Below, in pieces: positions 63,140 through 64,000 of a DNA stretch of 64,000 bases (within the stretch, counting starts at the first letter, position 1; each line of letters opens with the position of its first letter). Position numbers and translations under genes: made by a program. The DNA lies in NCBI RefSeq assembly GCF_014926405.1, contig NZ_JACXXJ020000003.1, positions 1,223,001 through 1,287,000 of the forward strand. The letters are read 5' to 3'. The notes under the pieces were generated by a model. The model worked only from the letters and a program-made list of their open reading frames with translations. It searched no databases and was not told the DNA's origin. Source of the DNA: Agrobacterium vitis (GTDB lineage: Bacteria > Pseudomonadota > Alphaproteobacteria > Rhizobiales > Rhizobiaceae).

Positions 63140-64000
63140 CTAACTTTCAGATCCGGACGCGCTCTGCCGGAAGCTCTCGTAAAGATCGGGAATACGATCC
63201 ATCACGAACTTGGCAAAAGCCTCGTCTCTATCTCTATCAATTTGGATCTTGCAAACCTTACCTGTGACAGCAAGAGTGGCGATCTCGGACCCATCCGCAG
63301 ACTTTGCGATAAGGGCATGGGGTTTCACGGAAACCGGCTTATCGATCGCCTTAATGGCGCGAAGCACTGCGATAAAGCGATCATCAGACGTCTTGTGGCC
63401 GAAAGAACTGTCCCTCATTGCTTTGCGCGCTTTGGTTTCCGCGCCTTCGCTCTTCAGCACATCGACAAGCTCTTGCCACCGAGGTCGACCAATTTTCGGA
63501 GCTCTTCCTATCGCTTCGCTTAGCCATGTTGGAACCGCGCGGCCTACGTTGATGAGCTTCGATGCCTCTTGACGATCAACTGAGAGAGCGGTCTGAATGA
63601 GTGTCCGATCGAAGCCACCGTCTTGGAGTTTGAGAGCGAACATCGAACGCTCAATGAAGGTAAGGTCCTCGCGAGCGGAGTTTTCGATGCCCTGTGCAAG
63701 AACGAGGCGGTCATCCCCTAGCTCGCGGACGTAAGCTTTTACCTTGATGCCGAGTTCGCTGGCAGCGCGCACACGGCGATGGCCGTAGGCAATCTGATAG
63801 CGGCCGGTCTCCGTCGGATGATCGCGAACGAGGACAGGTATTTCCTGGCCATTCTCCAGGAACGAGGTTTTGAGTGCTTCGACAGCGGAGGGATCCTGAT
63901 CCGCAAAACGATCAGAGAAAGGAGAGGGGTCAATAAGTGAGGGATCCAGCTCGATAGGCAGAGCGCCTTCCGCAACCCGCTGCTTGAGTTCTTCGTAATC
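63140..64000 (-). CDS. repB: Partition protein RepB (5' end outside window)
   Basis: 286 codons are visible. ParB-type motifs: FLENGQEIPVLVRDHPTETGRYQIAYGHRRVRAASELGIKVKAYVREL, then the helix-turn-helix region FDRTLIQTALSVDRQEASKLINVGRAVP and a C-terminal dimer domain ending DLYESFRQSASGSES. RepB binds parS sites and, with RepA, separates plasmid copies. About 40-50 N-terminal residues and repA should lie beyond the right edge. Confidence 0.95.
   Translation of the reverse strand, partial: DYEELKQRVAEGALPIELDPSLIDPSPFSDRFADQDPSAVEALKTSFLENGQEIPVLVRDHPTETGRYQIAYGHRRVRAASELGIKVKAYVRELGDDRLVLAQGIENSAREDLTFIERSMFALKLQDGGFDRTLIQTALSVDRQEASKLINVGRAVPTWLSEAIGRAPKIGRPRWQELVDVLKSEGAETKARKAMRDSSFGHKTSDDRFIAVLRAIKAIDKPVSVKPHALIAKSADGSEIATLAVTGKVCKIQIDRDRDEAFAKFVMDRIPDLYESFRQSASGSES

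Noticed and set aside
1..64000. CRISPR arrays, rRNA or tRNA genes
   Set aside because: I saw no regularly spaced direct repeats and no cloverleaf or rRNA-like sequence in the window.

Overview
The window looks like part of a repABC megaplasmid from an alphaproteobacterium of the Rhizobiaceae, most like Agrobacterium or Allorhizobium. The evidence is a repB-repC pair with its counter-transcribed RNA at the right edge, RHE_PE00001-type and DUF2934 proteins, many ABC uptake systems linked to catabolic operons, and a Tn3-family transposon next to the replication genes. The species call is inference.

Layout. 1-6.5 kb: partial SulP transporter, cyclopropane fatty acid synthase, a flavin monooxygenase/nitroreductase/SnoaL group and a GntR regulator. 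6.7-16.4 kb: a TauABC-type importer, an IlvD/Edd sugar-acid dehydratase, an RraA-type putative aldolase, an AraC regulator and two tandem aldehyde dehydrogenases. 16.6-22 kb: a galactofuranose-type importer (ytfQ, ytfR, ytfT, yjfF) with a GntR regulator. 22-25.6 kb: an RHE_PE00001 protein, a small hypothetical gene, and a gene-poor stretch with two perfect parS-like palindromes. 25.7-35.2 kb: an L-idonate/gluconate regulon with a sugar ABC importer, a LacI regulator, idnO, gntK, idnD and two further dehydrogenases; two identical 16-bp palindromes mark the operon heads. 35.2-41.6 kb: a bile-acid-type symporter, a DUF4334 protein, small hypotheticals, glycogen synthase and an M20 amidohydrolase. 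41.8-45 kb: a cobalamin riboswitch followed by a FecCD-type importer. 45-49.6 kb: homocysteine S-methyltransferase with a polar amino-acid importer, one permease of which is frameshifted, and an Lrp regulator. 49.6-52.2 kb: ExoD, DUF1476 and ureidoglycine aminohydrolase genes.

52.25-58.5 kb: an IS30 remnant cut by a 5.6-kb Tn3-family transposon. The transposon has 42-bp terminal inverted repeats (38/42 identical), a transposase and a resolvase, and it carries an Lrp-type regulator and a complete argininosuccinate synthase as passengers. 58.5-64 kb: a frameshifted glyoxalase-related/DUF3471 gene, a DUF1062 gene, degenerate DNA, then repC, the incompatibility RNA and the 3' part of repB, all on the minus strand.

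The most notable points are the Tn3 element carrying argG and a regulator, the parS-like palindromes about 37 kb from repC, the paired LacI operators, a likely S-methylmethionine use operon, and two families of palindromic intergenic repeats, one with compensatory stem changes.
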